Source: Ignavibacteriota bacterium
Lineage (GTDB): Bacteria; Bacteroidota; Kapaibacteriia; Palsa-1295
Direction: 5' to 3'
Length of the DNA stretch: 7,433 bases
NCBI GenBank assembly: GCA_003151215.1
Contig: PLXB01000479.1
Location: forward strand, 1 to 7,433
The notes below the pieces were generated by a model. That model saw only the letters and a program-made list of their open reading frames with translations. It was not told where the DNA came from and ran no database searches. A program made the translations under genes and the position numbers. Shown piece by piece: positions 6,093 to 7,433 of the stretch (positions are counted from its first letter, which is position 1; each line of letters opens with the position of its first letter).

Positions 6093-7433
6093 ATGGTTTC
6101 ACGTATCATCATCTTCATAATTCTTTCCTTTGGATCCCAGCTTGGGTGGGCACAGAACATATGGGAGTCGGCAAGTGGACCGGAGGGACCTCAGGATACT
6201 CGCGCTGTAGCTGTAAATTCCCGTCATCTCATTTTCGCAGCCACGAGCATTGGGATTTACAGGTCTGATAATTCCGGCGATGATTGGTCAAAATTCAATT
6301 CGGGGTTGACAAATACGAATGTCATGTCAATAGTGATAGATTCGAAGGATCGCATTTTTGCTGGCACTTATCAAGGCAAGATTTATCTTTCTACAGATGA
6401 TGGAAATTCATGGTCTGCTTCGTCCAATGGATTTACTGATTCAAACGTTTATTTCCTTTCGATTGGTCCAAATGATGCTCTCTACGCAGGCACACCCACT
6501 GGCCATGTTTTTCGTTCGACAAATAATGGTAAGTCCTGGGTCAATATTAGTCCTCAAGCAACCGACATGAATTCACTCGTTGTGGATTCTCTCGGGATAA
6601 TCTATTCTGGTGGGAGCAGAATATTCAGATCGACTAATCAAGGTGCTTCATGGGATAGTAGTTCTATACACGCATCGGCTACTACAATGACAGCGGGCTC
6701 ACATAATCAATTATTTCTTGGAAACCAAAGCGGGCTCTTTCTTTCCTCCGATAGTGGTAATAATTGGGTTCGACTTCCACTTGGTAATTGGCAAACATTT
6801 CCATATCCTCCGTTTGATTCATTCATTCGTGCTTATCTCGTAACGGCAATTTCATATCAGAATAGCGCCATATTAACGACTTCAAGCATGGGTAACTCCA
6901 TTTCGAGAGATGGCGGCAAGACATGGACTTTGGTAAACTCGTATTTCGATCTTCGGTTCAATATAATCGGAAGCGATTCTTCTGGAATACTATTTGCCGG
7001 AAGTGAGCTTGGAGTGCACAGTTCATCAGATAGCGGAGCGTCATGGCATCGGGCAAATCATAGCGAATTAGCACCCGGGAGAATATTTTCACTTGCAAAG
7101 AGTTCAAGTGGACGATTGTTTGCAGCAACGGATTATGGAGTCTACGTTTCATCCGATGACGGTGACCATTGGTCATTAAGTCTTAATGGCGGGTATGTTG
7201 TTGTTGCTACGGTTGGTAGTAATTTGGTGTTCGCTAATACGAATGGCGATTTTTATCGTTCAAGTGATGGGGGAGCAACATGGGCAGGGATAAATTCAGG
7301 AATCTATAACTTTGTTGCTTCAAGTACGGGTCTTCTTGTGGCACGCTCATCGCTCTTTAACGCTCCCAATTACTTAGAGCGATCGGACGATCAAGGATTG
7401 AACTGGCATAGTATTCCAAGACCTCAGAATTCA
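6093..7433 (+). CDS. Secreted Asp-box (BNR/sialidase-like) beta-propeller protein, 3' end outside the window
   Basis: From the ATG at 6093 the frame stays open for 447 codons to the last base, so the protein is incomplete. The N-terminus is a standard Sec signal: MVSR, a hydrophobic core to about residue 14, and a probable signal peptidase site after GWA at 18-20. Ten Asp-box motifs (S-x-D/N-x-G-x-x-W) follow, starting at residues 58, 100, 142, 180, 218, 271, 311, 353, 390 and 431. They are mostly 37-42 residues apart, as in the blades of sialidase, Ycf48 or GH74-type propellers. No sialidase catalytic residues or other enzyme motif could be identified, so only an exported propeller is supported. 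In Bacteroidota relatives such proteins often end in a type IX secretion sorting domain, which would lie beyond this window. The start is fixed by an in-frame stop at 6033-6035 and the signal peptide; no Shine-Dalgarno sequence is seen. It seems unrelated to the bc cluster and richer in AT codons. Confidence 0.88.
   Translation, partial: MVSRIIIFIILSFGSQLGWAQNIWESASGPEGPQDTRAVAVNSRHLIFAATSIGIYRSDNSGDDWSKFNSGLTNTNVMSIVIDSKDRIFAGTYQGKIYLSTDDGNSWSASSNGFTDSNVYFLSIGPNDALYAGTPTGHVFRSTNNGKSWVNISPQATDMNSLVVDSLGIIYSGGSRIFRSTNQGASWDSSSIHASATTMTAGSHNQLFLGNQSGLFLSSDSGNNWVRLPLGNWQTFPYPPFDSFIRAYLVTAISYQNSAILTTSSMGNSISRDGGKTWTLVNSYFDLRFNIIGSDSSGILFAGSELGVHSSSDSGASWHRANHSELAPGRIFSLAKSSSGRLFAATDYGVYVSSDDGDHWSLSLNGGYVVVATVGSNLVFANTNGDFYRSSDGGATWAGINSGIYNFVASSTGLLVARSSLFNAPNYLERSDDQGLNWHSIPRPQNS
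6264..7406 (+). repeat. Ten Asp-box repeats within the propeller gene
   Basis: The repeat is visible at protein level and weakly in DNA. Each unit ends in a turn such as LSTDDGNSW, ISRDGGKTW or RSSDGGATW. Gaps between successive boxes are 42, 42, 38, 38, 53, 40, 42, 37 and 41 residues. The long fifth gap (residues 218 to 271), with the Pro/aromatic insert QTFPYPPF at 234-241, may mark the junction of two propellers or a surface loop. Confidence 0.85.

Noticed and set aside
6002..6268. 88-codon + strand open frame over the start of the propeller gene
   Set aside because: It overlaps the signal peptide and first Asp box in another frame and shows no domain; the frame from 6093 has a signal peptide and ten repeats.

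Overview
The window carries a single-strand cluster for an alternative cytochrome bc (quinol:cytochrome c oxidoreductase) complex, followed by the 5' part of an unrelated secreted beta-propeller gene. Everything convincing lies on the + strand. The order is a Rieske iron-sulfur protein (102-827), a four-helix cytochrome b6-type protein (902-1948), an enlarged cytochrome b C-terminal / subunit IV-type protein (1984-2901), a 1021-residue membrane-anchored octaheme cytochrome c (2924-5989), and an Asp-box (BNR/sialidase-like) repeat protein (6093 to the window edge, no stop codon reached).

The four redox genes form an obvious functional unit. Quinol (probably menaquinol, judging from a Phe at the redox-tuning position of the Rieske box) would be oxidised at a Qo site built by the two cytochrome b pieces. 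One electron would cross the two b hemes. The other would pass through the Rieske cluster to the octaheme protein, which stands where cytochrome c1 or f would be. That protein has an N-terminal membrane anchor, a helical stalk of about 170 residues, a cluster of three hemes, and then five consecutive monoheme cytochrome c modules. No separate c1 or f gene is present. The window does not show the terminal acceptor or what lies upstream.

Unusual points are: an APWY Qo motif instead of PEWY; b6-like 15-residue heme-His spacing without the Cys that binds heme c_n in b6f; extra helices on the subunit IV-like protein; a long cytoplasmic Ala/Pro tail on the b6-like protein and a long Pro-rich leader on the Rieske protein; and period-7 tandem repeats in two intergenic spacers, ending 4-5 bases before the start codons where a Shine-Dalgarno sequence would normally sit. 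A palindromic repeat of at least 82 bases occupies the start of the window, just before the Rieske gene.

Organism: moderate GC by eye, absence of Shine-Dalgarno sequences at every start, short repeats in spacers, and a secreted multi-Asp-box propeller all suit the Bacteroidota/Ignavibacteria/Kapabacteria part of the FCB group. This is inference from style and not an identification; other environmental phyla with split b-type complexes (for example Gemmatimonadota or Calditrichota) cannot be excluded. No RNA genes, transposases, CRISPR arrays or confident rho-independent terminators were seen.
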